A DNA stretch of 64,000 bases. Origin: Pseudolabrys sp. (lineage in GTDB: Bacteria > Pseudomonadota > Alphaproteobacteria > Rhizobiales > Xanthobacteraceae). Position numbers and translations under genes: made by a program. Shown here piece by piece: positions 36,424-45,575 of the stretch. The notes under the pieces are model-generated. The model worked only from the letters and a program-made list of their open reading frames with translations, did no database searches and was not told the origin of the DNA. The stretch lies in the NCBI GenBank assembly GCA_029980465.1, contig JARYIJ010000001.1:2863501-2927500 (forward strand). The letters run 5' to 3'. Within the stretch, counting starts at the first letter, position 1; each line of letters begins with the position of its first letter.

Positions 36424-37080
36424 CTAGGCGCCGGCCAGCGATATAAAGCGCTCGCGGAAGCGTCGCTCGGCGGTGCCAACCGGCCATGGCGTGAGATAAT
36501 CGCGCTCCAGCGCGCCGGACAGGGGGTGAGGGCGGCCAAAAAAGCGCCGCGCTTCCGCCAGCTCGAAGCCGGCCAGCCGGGTCGCCTCGTAGAAGGCGGC
36601 GTTGCGGTCGGCGGCCTTGATCAGTTTGGTGAGGTCCGGCGGCAGGACGGCCGGCAGGCCGAACCGCAGGTGGATCGCCGCGAGAAGCCGCGCCTCGACC
36701 GCCTTGTAGCTGTCGCCGATCACCGCCTTGAACGGCGAGATCATGTCGCCGATCACGTATTCCGGCGCGTCGTGCAGCAGCGCCGCGAGCCGCCCCGGAC
36801 GGCCGAGCCGCGGCACCCTGGCTCGCGCGATCGCCTCGACCAGCAGCGCATGTTGCGCCACCGAGAAAATCTGCGGGCCCTTGGTCTGGCCGTTCCAGCG
36901 CGCGACGCGGGCGAGCCCGTGCGCGATGTCTTCGATCTCGACGTCGAGCGGCGAGGGATCGAGCAGGTCGAGCCGCCGGCCCGACAGCATGCGCTGCCAG
37001 GCGCGCGCTTCTTTCCGGCTCCCGCCGCCTTTGCGGGGGAGCGTTGGCGAGGAGGAGCTTTGCGGTCGAGCCCGAGCCAT
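36424..37080 (-). CDS. HD domain phosphohydrolase (YfbR-like)
   Basis: 218 residues. Metal ligands of the HD superfamily: H54 or H77 (FSVAQHALLV), H103-D104 (AALLHDAPEY) and D158 (IKAADRNAA). The layout fits the YfbR-type 5'-nucleotidases acting on deoxynucleotides, but the substrate is not shown. The first 20 residues (SSSSPTLPRKGGGSRKEA) are low complexity and look like translated repeat DNA. If so, the original start would be near MLSGRRLDLLDPSP (residue 31). It heads the phosphatase-thioesterase group. Confidence 0.82.
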   Translation of the reverse strand: MARARPQSSSSPTLPRKGGGSRKEARAWQRMLSGRRLDLLDPSPLDVEIEDIAHGLARVARWNGQTKGPQIFSVAQHALLVEAIARARVPRLGRPGRLAALLHDAPEYVIGDMISPFKAVIGDSYKAVEARLLAAIHLRFGLPAVLPPDLTKLIKAADRNAAFYEATRLAGFELAEARRFFGRPHPLSGALERDYLTPWPVGTAERRFRERFISLAGA

Positions 37081-37090
37081 TGTTTCTCAG

Positions 37091-37175
37091 CCGCTCATTC
37101 CCGCGCAAGCGGGAATCCAGGGCGACAGGCACTCAACAAGCGGCCCTGGATCCCCGCTTTCGCGGGGACGAGCGG
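37091..37175. repeat. Family B palindromic element, copy B8
   Basis: CCGCTCATTCCCGCGCAAGC...GGGAATCCAGGG is answered by CCCTGGATCCCCGCTTTCGC...GGGGACGAGCGG. The ends are inverted, as in copies B1 and B4. It lies between the tag and HD genes. Confidence 0.87.
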
Positions 37176-37198
37176 AGGTGAGTTGCGCGCGCTTGAGA

Positions 37199-37828
37199 TC
37201 ATGCCTTGCGCTTCCGTTTTTTGCCGAGCGCCGCACATTCGGCGTGGCGGTGACAGGTGACGAGGTGGTCGTTGACCATGCCGACCGCCTGCATGAAGGC
37301 ATAGACGATGGTCGGGCCGACGAACTTGAAGCCGCGTGCGGCAAGGTCCTTCGAGACCGCGACCGAGAGCTCGGTCGAGGCTGGAACCTGCTTCGTCGTG
37401 CGAAAGCTGTTCTGCCGCGGCGTGCCGTCGAGATGGTCCCACAGCAGGTTGGAGAAGCCCGGGCCCTTGTCCATGATCGTGAGATAGGCGCGCGCCGACA
37501 ACACAGCGCCTTCGATCTTGGCGCGGTTGCGCACGATGCCGGCGTCCTGCATCAGGCGCTCGACTTTCGCCGGCGTGTAGCGCGCGATCTTGCCCGGATC
37601 GAAATCGGAAAACGCGCGGCGGAAGTTGTCGCGCTTACGCAGGATCGTGATCCACGACAGCCCGGCCTGGAAGCCGTCGAGAATAAGCTTCTCGAACAGC
37701 GCGCGGTCGTCGTACTCCGGCACGCCCCATTCCTCGTCGTGATAGGCGACATAAAGCGGATCGGTGCCGGGCCACGGGCAACGATGGTGGCCGTCCTCGT
37801 GACGGACGGCATCGATCGGGCGCTTCAT
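37199..37828 (-). CDS. tag: DNA-3-methyladenine glycosylase I
   Basis: 209 residues. It removes 3-methyladenine from alkylated DNA. RCPWPGTDPLYVAYHDEEWGVPEYDDRALFEKLILDGFQAGLSWITILRKRDNFRRAF is the Tag signature block, with E and W residues of the active site, and VGPTIVYAFMQAVGMVNDHLVTCHRHAEC gives the zinc-binding C-terminus. It overlaps the stop of the upstream YgfZ-type gene by 4 bp (ATGA), so the two are coupled. Confidence 0.93.
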   Translation of the reverse strand: MKRPIDAVRHEDGHHRCPWPGTDPLYVAYHDEEWGVPEYDDRALFEKLILDGFQAGLSWITILRKRDNFRRAFSDFDPGKIARYTPAKVERLMQDAGIVRNRAKIEGAVLSARAYLTIMDKGPGFSNLLWDHLDGTPRQNSFRTTKQVPASTELSVAVSKDLAARGFKFVGPTIVYAFMQAVGMVNDHLVTCHRHAECAALGKKRKRKA

Positions 37829-38709
37829 GACGGGACGCCCGGCAGATCGAAGCGGGCCCAGGCCGGCTTCTTCGGATGAATGGCGATGCCGCCCGCCGTG
37901 ATCGGCGTGCCGGCCGCGAGCGCGTCGGCGACGCGGTCGATGCGCAGCAAGGCGAGGCCGAGGCCGTTCGCGGTCGAGCCGAGCGTGCCGAGCGGTTTCT
38001 CTCCCGCGACGACGTCGAGGCCGGACGCCGGCGCGAACTCGTCATAGGCGATGGGCAGCACGCGGGTGCGCGCATTGGCGCGATGCTCGATCCGCGACAC
38101 CACCTCCTGGCCGACGTAGCAGCCCTTGTCGAAATCGACGCCGCCGAGTTGATCCATGTCGGCTTCGTGCGGGAAAGTGTCGCCGTAGGCGAAGTCGGCG
38201 CCGCCGCGTGGCACGCCGAGCGCGATGCGGTGCGCGTCGTAGGCCTCGGCGTCGGCGATATCGGCGCCGAGCTCGGTGGCGGCGTCCGCGGCGGCATTGC
38301 GCGGCAGGATGATGCGGTGTCCGAGCGCTGGAAGCCGCGGGTCGGCGTAGCCGGGGCCAAACTCGCTGTCGGGGGGCGTACCATCCCACACCGCCAGAAT
38401 GCCCAGAGTTGCCGACAGGTCGTCGGCCGCGACCTTGGCCCGCAACTTGTAGAACTTGAACTTGTCGACGAGCGTTCCGGCCAGGGCGAGCGGGCAGTCG
38501 ATGAGGAAGCCGCCGCCGTCAGTCTCAAGCGCCTCGTAGACGATGAAGTCGCTGACGATCTTGCCTTGCGGCGCTAGCAGCGCGCCGTAGCGGGCCGCGC
38601 CGGGCTGCATCTTGCCGACGTCGACGGTGAGAAGGCCGTTGAGGAACGTTTTTGCGTCGTCGCCGGAGACTTTGACCACGCCGCGGTCGGGGAGGAAGGC
38701 TGCCTGCAT
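37825..38709 (-). CDS. YgfZ/GcvT-like folate-binding protein
   Basis: 294 residues. FLNGLLTVDVGKMQPGAARYGALLAPQGKIVSDFIVYE and the C-terminal KGCYVGQEVVSR motif (with the conserved cysteine) are those of YgfZ/IbaG-linked proteins, which help iron-sulphur cluster assembly with folate. The start MQAAFLPDRG (ATG 38709) was taken because it matches the form of homologues and has a GGA-type site; an ATG nine codons earlier is in frame but lacks one. tag follows with a 4-bp overlap. Confidence 0.87.
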   Translation of the reverse strand: MQAAFLPDRGVVKVSGDDAKTFLNGLLTVDVGKMQPGAARYGALLAPQGKIVSDFIVYEALETDGGGFLIDCPLALAGTLVDKFKFYKLRAKVAADDLSATLGILAVWDGTPPDSEFGPGYADPRLPALGHRIILPRNAAADAATELGADIADAEAYDAHRIALGVPRGGADFAYGDTFPHEADMDQLGGVDFDKGCYVGQEVVSRIEHRANARTRVLPIAYDEFAPASGLDVVAGEKPLGTLGSTANGLGLALLRIDRVADALAAGTPITAGGIAIHPKKPAWARFDLPGVPS

Positions 38710-39032
38710 GGCTTTATTCCAATCGGCCTGTGTCATGCCAGAAGTCGCGCCCAGGCGATAGCGCACGCCGTATTCAATGCGATTCGCCGTCCTACGGCTT
38801 TCAATTGGGTATCCAGTGCTGCCTTCCACAATCGTGAGCAGAAGGCAGCACTGGAGGCTCAATCTCGCGAACGCGCTGCGATGACAGATAGACAGTTTCG
38901 AGTTCAACTAAAACGATACTTGTCCCCAAGTTGCAATTTAAGCTCATCGTCGCATTGAACGAATCCGGCCAGGAGGGTTATGACCGATAACGGAGGGATA
39001 TCGGCCGGGGTGGTCGATTCGGGGATTTGCAG
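38710..39032. other. 323-bp divergent intergenic region
   Basis: It separates the YgfZ-type gene from the response regulator. It holds the perfect 14-bp inverted repeat listed at 38813-38854 and an AT-richer stretch near 38900-38960. I see no convincing ORF, RNA gene or clear operator beyond that dyad. It must hold the two divergent promoters. Confidence 0.6.
38813..38854. repeat. Perfect 14-bp inverted repeat
   Basis: CCAGTGCTGCCTTC and GAAGGCAGCACTGG are separated by 14 bp (CACAATCGTGAGCA). It could form a hairpin in RNA or bind a dimeric protein. No T-tract follows, and the position between divergent genes argues against a terminator. Confidence 0.75.
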
Positions 39033-39758
39033 ATGAGTGGCGATCTGCTGACGCTGCGCATGATCGTGGCGTCGCCGTTGCATTCCGTCGGCGATCTATG
39101 GCGCCGGGCGGGTGCGTTCGCCTCGGTTCCGATCGAGGTTCAGATCGCCGATGCGGCGCAGGCATGTGCGCTCTGCCGTACCTCGTTCTTCGACATCGTG
39201 CTGCTCGACGCGGCCTTGTCCGAGCCGGATCGCGAAGCGGTGATGACGCGCGCGCAGGCGATGCAGCCGAAGCCTTTGATCGCCCTGTCCTGGCCGCCCG
39301 GCGCGGCGCGCATCAAGGGTGCCGACGCCGCGTTTTCACGGCCGGGCAACGACGAGGAGACGCTGGCGGCGATCGAGCGCTGCATCAAGCTGCGCTTGCC
39401 GAAGCGCCTCGTCATCATCGACGATGCGCCGGCCATGCGCAGCGTGGTGCGCAAGATGTGCTCAGCCAGCCGCTTCTCGCTCGACATCCGCGAAGCCGAG
39501 AACGGCGTCGCCTCGTTGAAGGAGATCGGCGCCGACATCGTTCTGATCGACAGCGGGCTGCCGGGCTTCAACGGTTTCGAGACGGTGAGCGAGATCAAGC
39601 GGCTGGCGCCGCGCGCCGCCGTCGTGATGATGATCGCCAAGGGCGATCAGGCGGCGCGGCTGCGCGCCCAGCACGCCGGCGCCATGGCCGTGCTGCAGAA
39701 GCCGTTTTATCCGGCTGATGTCGACGTCGTCCTGGAGCGAATTTACGAAACGGACTGA
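39033..39758 (+). CDS. Two-receiver response regulator-like protein
   Basis: 241 residues. The N-terminal half (about 5-118) has a receiver-like fold with D59 in FFDIVLLDAALSE. The C-terminal half is a full receiver with D130-D131, the phosphoacceptor D173 in VLIDSGLPG and K223 in LQKPF; position 202 is Ala where Thr/Ser is normal, so phosphotransfer signalling may be weak. There is no DNA-binding or enzyme output domain. Such proteins act through protein contacts. No histidine kinase is beside it. The stop lies 3 bp from that of the convergent 88-residue gene. Confidence 0.8.
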   Translation: MSGDLLTLRMIVASPLHSVGDLWRRAGAFASVPIEVQIADAAQACALCRTSFFDIVLLDAALSEPDREAVMTRAQAMQPKPLIALSWPPGAARIKGADAAFSRPGNDEETLAAIERCIKLRLPKRLVIIDDAPAMRSVVRKMCSASRFSLDIREAENGVASLKEIGADIVLIDSGLPGFNGFETVSEIKRLAPRAAVVMMIAKGDQAARLRAQHAGAMAVLQKPFYPADVDVVLERIYETD

Positions 39759-39761
39759 GGC

Positions 39762-40028
39762 TTACTGACGCGGCCGGTCGAGCGTGAACTCGCCGTTGCG
39801 AATGCGCTTGCCGAGACCTTCGACATAGTCCGCCGCCGCCGTCTCGCCGTAGGTCCCGACGAATTCCGCCAGCGCGACGAACAGGCTGGCCTGCGCAAGG
39901 CAATCGCCATCGATTCCGTCGAGGAGCGCTTCGGCCCAGGCTTCCTGCAAGTAGCCGAGCGCCACACGCTTTTGTTCCTGGTCCGCGATCTGATCGCGCC
40001 CGGCAGTCACCCGCCCCAACCTGTCCAT
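39762..40028 (-). CDS. Small conserved hypothetical protein (88 residues)
   Basis: MDRLGRVTAGRDQIADQEQKRVALGYLQEAWAEALLDGIDGDCLAQASLFVALAEFVGTYGETAAADYVEGLGKRIRNGEFTL looks all-helical and acidic, with no known motif. No signal or membrane segment. Its start at 40028 has a GTGAAG-like site. The convergent response regulator gene ends 3 bp away. I recognise only a general resemblance to small helical proteins found in related genomes (uncertain). Confidence 0.7.
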   Translation of the reverse strand: MDRLGRVTAGRDQIADQEQKRVALGYLQEAWAEALLDGIDGDCLAQASLFVALAEFVGTYGETAAADYVEGLGKRIRNGEFTLDRPRQ

Positions 40029-40138
40029 GACTTCACTTTCGCAATGGCGTGAACGCCGCGTCCCCAACGTCTCAAGACCGTAGCACGGGGAATCGCAGGC
40101 ATTCTCGCGCAACTCGAAGAAAGGTTAATCGCTGTGGA

Positions 40139-40561
40139 TTAGTTGGCGTATCGCGCGGTGATGTCGCGGGAGATCTTCGTGCCTTCCTCGAGATAGCGGC
40201 GGATCGCGATAGTGGCCGCTGGCGTGCAGGACCTGTAGGTCTGCTGGAAGCCGCGGTAACCGCGATTGAAGCTGGCGATCATCTTCCGCCGCCGCTCGCC
40301 GCTCGGCATCTCGGCATCGACCAGCGCCTGCATCTGCTCGCGCCACTTGTCGCCTTCGTGGGCGCCGCAGATGTTGCGCAGATAGTGCAGGGCGCCGAGG
40401 ATTTCAGCGAGCCGCTGCATGTCGCCGTCGAACGGCGCCGGCGTCTGGTCGGCCTTCTCCGCCTTCTGCGGTGCCGGGTCGACGGCGCGCGCCGGCACCG
40501 CCGCGAGCAGCAGAGCCGCGGAGGCGAGGGCGATCAGGACTTTCTGCATCGTGGGTCGCAT
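40139..40561 (-). CDS. TIGR02301 family secreted protein
   Basis: 140 residues. Signal peptide (MQKVLIALASAALLLAAVPARA), then FDGDMQRLAEILGALHYLRNICGAHEGDKWREQMQALVDAEMPSGERRRKMIASFNRGYRGFQQTYRSCTPAA, the TIGR02301 pattern, with two cysteines (in RNICG and YRSCTPA). Function unknown. ATG 40561 or 40549 can start it. The reading frame upstream runs into family A copy A3, so its promoter may lie at the element's edge. Confidence 0.85.
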   Translation of the reverse strand: MRPTMQKVLIALASAALLLAAVPARAVDPAPQKAEKADQTPAPFDGDMQRLAEILGALHYLRNICGAHEGDKWREQMQALVDAEMPSGERRRKMIASFNRGYRGFQQTYRSCTPAATIAIRRYLEEGTKISRDITARYAN

Positions 40562-40651
40562 GGGCCAATGCGGCAGATATGCGCCGCGGGCGGGCACGCC
40601 GCAAGGCCACGGGACGCTCGCGGAGGTCCTGATGGTCTCAGGCTGTCTTGG

Positions 40652-40891
40652 CAGTCTGACTCGAAAAGAGCCCGTCAAAATCAACGACGTGTCCCGGACG
40701 CGGTGCAGCACGAGCCATCAGCGCGTTTACGCGTGTCTTCGACGCGCTATGGCGAAGTGGTGCACCGCAGAGCCGGGACTCCGGTTATACGCAAAGAAAC
40801 CGGGATCCCGGGTCTGCAGCGCATCACTTCGTGCTGCGCTGCGCCCGGGACACGAGCTTGAAAAGCCGGAATCGTTTCTGGTCAGACTCTG
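40652..40891 (+). repeat. Family A interspersed element, copy A3 (best-preserved full length)
   Basis: The left end CAGTCTGACTCGAAAAGAGC then CCGTCAAAATC is answered at the right end by CCGGAATCGTTTCTGGTCAG and ACTCTG, giving imperfect terminal inverted repeats of about 22 bp. Between them lie the shared core blocks (see copy A1) and the GCGCGTTTACGCG...CTTCGACGCGC hairpin module. No transposase is inside. Confidence 0.88.
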
Positions 40892-41319
40892 AGCAGAGCC
40901 ACGGCGGACGCGACGATCTCGGCGAGGCCTTCGGTGGTCGGCAGGTTGTCGAGCGTCGCCGGATCGAGCCAGAGCGCCTCGGATATCTCCTCGTTCGCGA
41001 CTGGCGTGCCGGAAATGTAGCGCGATGCGAAGCACATAATGACGAAGTGCCGCCGGACTCTGCCGTCGGCATCCCGCGCGATCGCCTCGCGGTGGCCGGC
41101 GAGCGCGACCGGCTCGATGACGAGCGAGGTTTCCTCCAGCACCTCGCGCGCGGCGGCTTCCATCAAGGTTTCGCCGGCCTCGACCACGCCGCCGGGCAAG
41201 GTGTAGATGCCCTGGGCCGGCGGGCGGCCGCGGCGGACGATCAGCACCTTGCCGTCATGAATGATGGCGGCGCTGGCCGCGAGAAAAGGGCGGTCGGGGT
41301 AGGTGCGGTCCGCGGTCAC
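40882..41319 (-). CDS. Nudix hydrolase
   Basis: 145 residues. The Nudix box GGVVEAGETLMEAAAREVLEET (about 43-64) has the GX5EX7REUXEEXGU pattern, so it cleaves nucleoside-diphosphate-linked compounds; the substrate is open. It starts with GTG at 41319, two bases after the stop of the upstream helical gene, so the two are coupled. Its last three codons and stop (CTC AGA GTC TGA) lie in the right terminal repeat of copy A3, so the natural C-terminus has been changed by the element. Confidence 0.88.
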   Translation of the reverse strand: MTADRTYPDRPFLAASAAIIHDGKVLIVRRGRPPAQGIYTLPGGVVEAGETLMEAAAREVLEETSLVIEPVALAGHREAIARDADGRVRRHFVIMCFASRYISGTPVANEEISEALWLDPATLDNLPTTEGLAEIVASAVALLRV

Positions 41320-41321
41320 GG

Positions 41322-41861
41322 TCAGCGCCTCATCGCCACGTCGGCGGCGATCTGCGGCGCGGGTTCTTCGTCGCTGTCGCCGTTGATGACGGCGCCTGCG
41401 TTCGCCACCAGGCGCTTGAGATTCACGACCGCGCGATAAACCACGGTGGCGGTTTCGTCGGGCGTCTGCTCGCCAGCGAGCGCGGCGCGCGTCGCCTCGA
41501 GGATTTCGCTCATGCGCTCGGCGAGCCGGTCGAGCCGGCCGCGGATCGCCGGGTCCGCGGTGTCGTAAGCCTCGATCGCCAGTGCCCGATCCCGGAATTT
41601 GGAGGCTGCGAAGTGATCGCGATAGCTGACCGGCTTCCAGGCCTGGAAGTCGACCATGCATTCGGGGCAGCTCGACAGCATCTCGAGCAGCATGATGGCT
41701 TCGTTGAAGTGGTTGAGGTAGTCGCTGGCGAGCCCGGTCGCCGGATTGATATTGGCGGCGGCAAGCCGCCGGGCGCGCTCGTCGGCCGGTCGCTGATGCT
41801 GCATGCTCATTCCACAGCCGCCGTCGGCCTCGATCAACAGGGTTGCAGTGTCGAGGGGCAT
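41322..41861 (-). CDS. Conserved hypothetical helical protein
   Basis: About 179 residues from ATG 41861; MSMQHQRPADERARRL (41810) is another possible start. It has NINPATGLASDYLNHFNEAIMLLEMLSSCPECMVDFQAWKPVSYRDHF with a CxxC, then a helical region with IRGRLDRLAERMSEILEATRAAL. No known domain is recognised. The Nudix gene follows by 2 bp. The divergent SRAP gene starts 52 bp away. Confidence 0.7.
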   Translation of the reverse strand: MPLDTATLLIEADGGCGMSMQHQRPADERARRLAAANINPATGLASDYLNHFNEAIMLLEMLSSCPECMVDFQAWKPVSYRDHFAASKFRDRALAIEAYDTADPAIRGRLDRLAERMSEILEATRAALAGEQTPDETATVVYRAVVNLKRLVANAGAVINGDSDEEPAPQIAADVAMRR

Positions 41862-41913
41862 GGTTAAAGCATGATTAAAATGGAACCTCATCCCTCTCGC
41901 CGTACCCCTCGTC

Positions 41914-42651
41914 ATGTGTGGCCGCTACACCGTCACCTCGTCGCCCCGGGCGCTTCGCGATCTGTTTCGCTACCTTGAGCAGCCGGATTTTCCGGCCCGC
42001 TACAACATCGCCCCGTCCCAGCCGGTCGCCATCGTGCGGCTGCACGAGGGCAAGCGTCAATTTGCGCTGGTTCACTGGGGCCTCATCCCGGCCTGGATGA
42101 AGGACCCGCGGACCGTGTCGCTGATGTTCAACGCGCGCGGCGAATCCGTGTTCGACAAGCCAGCCTTCCGCAACGCCATGAAGCGGCGGCGCTGCCTGGT
42201 GCCGGCCGACGGCTTCTACGAATGGCAGAAGCAGGGCGGCGGCAAGCAGCCCTTCTTCATCCGCGCCAGGTCGGGCGGGCCGCTCGCATTCGCCGGCCTG
42301 TGGGAAACCTGGACCGGGCCAAACGGCGAGGAGATCGACACCGCCGCCATCGTCACGACCGCGGCCAACGAGACGCTCAAGCCGCTGCACGACCGTATGC
42401 CGGTGATCGTGCCGCCCGCTGCGTTCGACCTGTGGCTGGCCGGAGAGGCCGAGCGCGCGGCGTCGCTGATCGCGCCGGCGCCGGACGATCTGCTCGAGGC
42501 CTGGCCGGTTTCGCCTGCGGTCAACAACGCCGCCAACGGCGGTCCGGGGTTGATCGCGCCGGTGCGTGAATTGCCGGGGTCAATCGAGGAGCCGAAGCCG
42601 AAGTCTCGGAAGCGAATCGCCATCGACGATGCGCAAGGCTCTCTGTTCTAG
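41914..42651 (+). CDS. SOS response-associated peptidase family protein (SRAP/YedK/HMCES)
   Basis: 245 residues. SRAP proteins form a covalent bond with abasic sites in single-stranded DNA to protect them. The catalytic C2 is right after the initiator (MCGRYTVT), so this start is fixed; N73 in MFNARGES, E103 in FYEW and H159 in PLHDRMP complete the active site. The C-terminal 60 residues end in a basic tail. It follows divergently from the helical protein/Nudix pair and precedes copy A4. Confidence 0.93.
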   Translation: MCGRYTVTSSPRALRDLFRYLEQPDFPARYNIAPSQPVAIVRLHEGKRQFALVHWGLIPAWMKDPRTVSLMFNARGESVFDKPAFRNAMKRRRCLVPADGFYEWQKQGGGKQPFFIRARSGGPLAFAGLWETWTGPNGEEIDTAAIVTTAANETLKPLHDRMPVIVPPAAFDLWLAGEAERAASLIAPAPDDLLEAWPVSPAVNNAANGGPGLIAPVRELPGSIEEPKPKSRKRIAIDDAQGSLF

Positions 42652-42659
42652 CTTCTGTT

Positions 42660-42898
42660 CTTCAGAGCCTGGTCGAAACGAGCCCGGATTTCATACTCGT
42701 GTCCCGGGCGCAGCGCAGCACGAAGTGATGCGCTGCAGACCCGGGACCCCGGTTTCTTTGCGTACAACCGGGGTCCCGGCTCTGCGGTGCACCACTTCGC
42801 CATAGCGTGTCGAAGACGCGCGTAAACGCGCTGATGGCTCGTGCTGCACCGCGTCCGGGACACGCCATTGACTTTGACGGGCTCTTTCCGGCCAGGCC
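42660..42898 (-). repeat. Family A interspersed element, copy A4 (reverse)
   Basis: The ends AGCCTGGTCGAAACGAGCCC and (reverse-complemented) GGCCTGGCCGGAAAGAGCCC are inverted repeats. The core blocks match A3 in reverse. The hairpin module is CATAGCGTGTCGAAGACGCG then CGTAAACGCGCTGATGG (42801-42837). Confidence 0.88.
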
Positions 42899-42930
42899 CC
42901 TCAAGATGAGGGCCAAGCGCCGTGGCCGCC

Positions 42931-44354
<1,424 letters not shown>

Positions 44355-44358
<4 letters not shown>

Positions 44359-45326
44359 ATCTGTTGTCCCGGTCGTGGCGCCGCGGCGCGGCGCAAGCGG
44401 TCGTTGATCGCTTCACCCAGGCCGTGACGCGGCACCTTCATCACGGCGATCGTTCCGGCACCCTGGCGGTCGAGCGCGCGGAGATGCGAGAACAGGTTGG
44501 CGGCGGCTTCGACGAGATCGCCGCGTGCCGACAAGTTGAGGGTTCCAGCCGGCGCCTGCGGCCCGAATCCGAGCAGCACTTCGCCGGCTTGCGCCGCGTC
44601 GGCGTTGAGGCGCACCTGCGCCTTCGGTGCGTAGTGCGAGGCCAGCATGCCGGGCGCTTGCGGTACCTTGCTTGCCGGCACATCGACGAGTTTGGCGCCA
44701 AGCACGCGCTCGATGTCCTCGCGCGGCAATCCGCCAGGGCGCAGCAGCGTCGGCGCGCCGGCGAGCGACACGATGGTGCTCTCGACGCCGACCGCGCACG
44801 GTCCGCCGTCGACGATGAGGTCGATGCGCCCGCGCAGGTCGGCCAGCACATGCGCGGCGTCGGTCGGCGAGACATGGCCGGAGCGGTTGGCGGAGGGCGC
44901 GACCACGGGCTTGCCGAAGGCGGCGAGCAGGTCGCGCGCCACCGGATGGCGCGGCACTCGGATGGCGATGGTGTCGAGGCCCGCGAGCGCCAGGTCGGAC
45001 ACGCCACAGTCCGGCGTCTTCGGCAGCACCAGCGTCAGCGGCCCCGACCAGAACGCTTCGGCGAGGCGGCGGGCCGCGCTGTTGAAGACGGCGAGCCGCT
45101 CGGCGGCGGCGAGGTCCGTGACGTGGGAAATCAGCGGATTGAAGCGCGGCCGGCCCTTGGCGGCGTAGAGCCGGGCGACCGCCTCGCCATTGGTGGCATC
45201 GGCGCCGAGCCCGTAGACCGTCTCGGTCGAAAAGGCGACCAGCCCGCCGGCCGCGAGGCTGCGCGCCGCCGCGCCAATGGCGTCGGCAGCAGCCTTGAGG
45301 ACCCGCGTTCCAGGCTCGGCGGTCAT
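44355..45326 (-). CDS. L-threonylcarbamoyladenylate synthase (Sua5/TsaC)
   Basis: 323 residues. It makes threonylcarbamoyl-AMP for the t6A37 modification of ANN-decoding tRNAs. FSTETVYGLGADATNGEAVARLYAAKGRPRFNPLISHV holds the KxR and active-site residues, and VVAPSANRSGHVSPT follows. The length, with a second domain after about residue 200, makes it the long Sua5 type. The 5' region next to the tRNA-Pro gene in the other direction leaves about 56 bp for its promoter. It overlaps the dehydrogenase start by 4 bp. Confidence 0.92.
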
Positions 45327-45382
45327 GTCGCGTCCCGTGCTTGCGATTTGAGCGGAGGCAGGGTTATAAGCCGCCCCGCAGT

Positions 45383-45459
45383 CGGAGTGTAGCGCAGTCT
45401 GGTAGCGCACCACGTTCGGGACGTGGGGGTCGCAGGTTCAAATCCTGCCACTCCGACCA
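45383..45459 (+). tRNA. tRNA-Pro (anticodon CGG)
   Basis: 77 nt including an encoded CCA. Acceptor stem CGGAGTG/CACTCCG, anticodon stem CCACG/CGTGG around the loop TTCGGGA (anticodon CGG), and T-arm GCAGGTTCAAATCCTGC. It reads proline CCG codons. Confidence 0.97.
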
Positions 45460-45575
45460 TTTTTCCCATGATTTCGCCCCTCTTTTCGCCGTTACCCTTG
45501 TCTGCGCCCGGAGCGGGCGCGTAACGTCCTGCGCCGCGCCGCAGCACGGCGGGGCGCATGAAGGAAATACGCGAT

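Noticed and set aside
45323..45559. Minus-strand ORF reading GVAGFEPATPTSRTWCATRL
   Set aside because: It is the antisense translation of tRNA-Pro(CGG), a known source of false gene calls.
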